64,000 bases of DNA, taken from assembly GCF_014805625.2 (NCBI RefSeq), contig NW_023998415.1, positions 46,553,016 to 46,617,015 on the forward strand. Reading direction: 5' to 3'. The notes below the pieces were generated by a model. That model saw only the letters and a program-made list of their open reading frames with translations, made no database searches and had not been told where the DNA came from. Both the position numbers and the translations under genes were made by a program. Source of the stretch: Glossina fuscipes. Taxonomy: Eukaryota > Arthropoda > Insecta > Diptera > Glossinidae. Each line of letters starts with the position of its first letter. The stretch's first letter is position 1. Shown in pieces: positions 61,654-64,000 of this stretch.

Positions 61654-64000
61654 CACTTGTATATTTTTGCTTGTGCGAAGCCTTTTGAAACCTTCAAAAA
61701 CATGAAAATTTTGTGAAAATTTACTTAGCACTTGGAACAATACTTAGTTTAATAGTTTAGTATGAATAAGATGAGTAACGATATGTCTGGATCAACATAG
61801 ATCAGTTCTTTGATCAATTATTTTATGGTTTAGTTTTGAGCGGATCTCATTTCTGTTTTCTTTTCCAAAACTTCTTAGTCACACGCGGGATGAAAATTTT
61901 ATAGAAATTGTCATTAAGATTATTTCATATTGACTCTTTCGGCCAGACTAATATTTAATAAAATTCGACAATCGAAACACGATTATCAGGAAAACTCAGT
62001 AATCTAGCTAACATCGCGAACGTAATACCGATTCGTTTAAAGCGCAACTATTGTATTATGGTTGCTGAGAGAGCTTCGCAAGGTCGCGGTTAGATTGTGC
62101 GTGATTTTGATAATCAATCTCTAGCTTTTAATAGAGTGTGGAAGTGAAACGATTTCGTTTCGAACTCTCTCAATATGTCGGTCAATAAGTCCTGGGACTT
62201 GGTAAGTTTGCGTTTTTACAAAATTCGATTTTATTCGTCAAAAGTGCTATAAAACGCTTCAATTTCAAAGCTTTTCTAATCGTTCGAGGCCGTTTTCCCA
62301 AGCTGCTGCTGCATTTGATTCAAACCATTTTTCTTAAAACATTCTTTCGAGATTTACGAAAAAAGTGAATCTAAGTGTATTTCTGTCCGCCTTATTTACA
62401 TTTGTTTAAGCTGCACCTTGTAACCTTTTTTAGATATTTTGATGAAATGCGGCACACCGATCTATTTTGGCGCAAAGACGAATGCTGTTGAAAATGATTC
62501 GCATCGGATCACCTTTTCGACCATTTTCTACGTGACGCTTTACTTTACGTGAATAGGCTTAGTACGGTGCAGAGTATTTAACGGTAGCCTAACGGTGCAT
62601 GCAGACAATATTTTTTGTACTCTTTTAAAATCAATGAACAACCGACACGTCGTCATTTTCGACAGGCAAGTCGGTTGTCGTAACACTTATCATAGTGAGC
62701 GATGATCGAAACATGAACTTTGAATTTTTGCCTTGTGGCAATGTTGTTGTGTGCAATAAAAGTAGAGTCACTAAAATCGATGGAACTGGTAAATGAACGG
62801 TCGAATTGTCGATGGCACGAAATCTCGTATGCGATTTAAAGCACTTAGCGAAAACGATATGGGCATGGCATCTATATGTTAGTCTACTATGTGCTACAGA
62901 AGTTCGAAAGTCGATTTCATTATTCGAATTGGATATTGTCGCAATCGACTTTCAGCGTTTATGCCTGTTAAAAAATAAATTGTAGAAATCCAACAATAAT
63001 TTTTAATTAAGGAATTTTCGAATATCACTAATAATTTTAAATCTGAAATTTGCACTTCCATTGATACCGCAACGTAACGTATCTACTTTCGCTAATTAAT
63101 ACCTATTTTTTTTTAGATATACAATCGTTCTAATGTCTAGGACATTTTGTTTGTAGTCGCATTAATGTGGCAATAAACCTGATGGTGCTTTAGTCGTTAT
63201 TACCCACTATTAATCCAAACAAATGCATAATGGTTAACTGTAATGCCCGATGGCAATAATTGAGAGAGCACACCATATACAAATTATATTCAAAAAGCAC
63301 CTGCTTTAGATGAATACATACATACAGCAAATATACGATACCCATACACACAATTGGCCGATTTATGCGTTAAAAAAAAAAAAAGGAAAGGTTTTTATCA
63401 TTGAAAATTTCACAATGCAATCTCCATAAGCAGAGCAAGAAAAAAAAAAAAAAAAAAATACTAGAAAACATCATCGAAATATGTTCTTTGTATCTATTTA
63501 ATTGATAACATTTGAAAAATCAATTGTTTTTCATTACTTGAAAAATGATAAGCAAATAAAAAATGTTAAATCGTTAAGCAATAAATGTCGTTACTTGTAG
63601 TTTGCTAAAAGTTAATAAAGTGTAAAGTGTTTTCGTAATATAAATGAAAAATATAAAATCCTTACAAGTTAATAAACTCCTTCTTTACTACCCGCCTACT
63701 GTCTGTTGCTAAATCAAAAATTGTGAAAATATTGCCAGTGGCGCTTAGTGTGCATGGGTGAGAGAATCGTAAGCATTTGGTAACTACGACTTTGCGATGG
63801 CTTCTCACTGAAATTGCTATTCCTTTTCTCTTTTCTTCATAAAATTAAAATTAAAAAAACGCAGTTGTTGTCTAGATTCTACAGCAACTTAATTCTACGA
63901 TATCATTTGATTTAATTGGGTATGAGTAGGGCACAACAACAAATTGCAAAAAAAAAGAAAAAGGAGGAAAAAAAAAAAGTCTTCTCATTATCGCACCTTT
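61654..64000. other. non-coding DNA, nothing recognised beyond a family B repeat
   Basis: No open frame of note. A tracts occur near 63373-63384, 63440-63458 and 63970. No gene, RNA or further mobile element recognised. Confidence 0.5.
62380..62575 (+). repeat. dispersed repeat family B
   Basis: 'AGATATTTTGATGAAATGCG', a GAATGCTGTTGAAAATGATTC block and 'CATCGGATCACCTTTTCGAC' match the 30.8- and 34.5-kb copies in order. Confidence 0.5.

Overview
The window is AT-rich eukaryotic DNA from an insect, most likely a higher fly (Brachycera; a calyptrate such as tsetse would fit, but the sequence does not settle the genus). The reasons are a 78-bp GT..AG intron, CAG/CAT-coded Gln/His runs in a long exon, INE-1/DINE-1-like dispersed repeats, very many homopolymer and dinucleotide tracts, a mariner relic, a pogo-like MITE and tRNA-derived SINEs. 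Two runs of N (13014-13023 and 46623-46722) are assembly gaps. Coding density is very low: about 2.7 kb of 64 kb is convincingly protein-coding, and it all lies between 13.2 and 16.3 kb.

Layout. 1-13.2 kb: non-coding DNA with simple repeats, two or three old dispersed repeats and a 0.7-kb tandem array of ~160-bp units (9.3-10.0 kb). 13.2-14.8 kb: a complete two-exon gene on the minus strand encoding a 490-residue protein with an N-terminal DUF4485-like domain and a long Ala/Gln/Cys-rich tail. 15.06-16.26 kb: one 1,198-bp exon on the plus strand, with a strong acceptor and donor and open throughout, from a larger unrecognised gene. No partner exon was found, so that gene's introns probably run across much of the window. 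The minus-strand gene would then be nested antisense in the intron just upstream of this exon. 16.3-64 kb: intronic or intergenic DNA filled with dispersed repeats.

Mobile and repeated DNA is the main content. (i) A tRNA-derived SINE family has three copies: one with a TAA tail and a 13-bp target-site duplication at 32.4 kb, and relatives at 21.3 and 53.4 kb. (ii) An internally deleted mariner lies at 24.2-24.9 kb. (iii) A 201-bp pogo/Tigger-like MITE with an iterated TATAACGCG motif lies at 61.5 kb. (iv) Three recurrent dispersed sequence families, all with a GGACAGACGGAC-type core, occur about 19 times. (v) A 44-bp minisatellite lies at 37.0-37.25 kb. Two blocks (30.4-30.8 and 35.0-35.8 kb) differ from their surroundings and may be worn coding or retroelement remnants. 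No rRNA, functional tRNA, CRISPR, prophage or operon is visible. Nearly all other open frames over 60 codons are low-complexity or chance frames. The two genes are related only by position; nothing in the sequence shows that they share a pathway.
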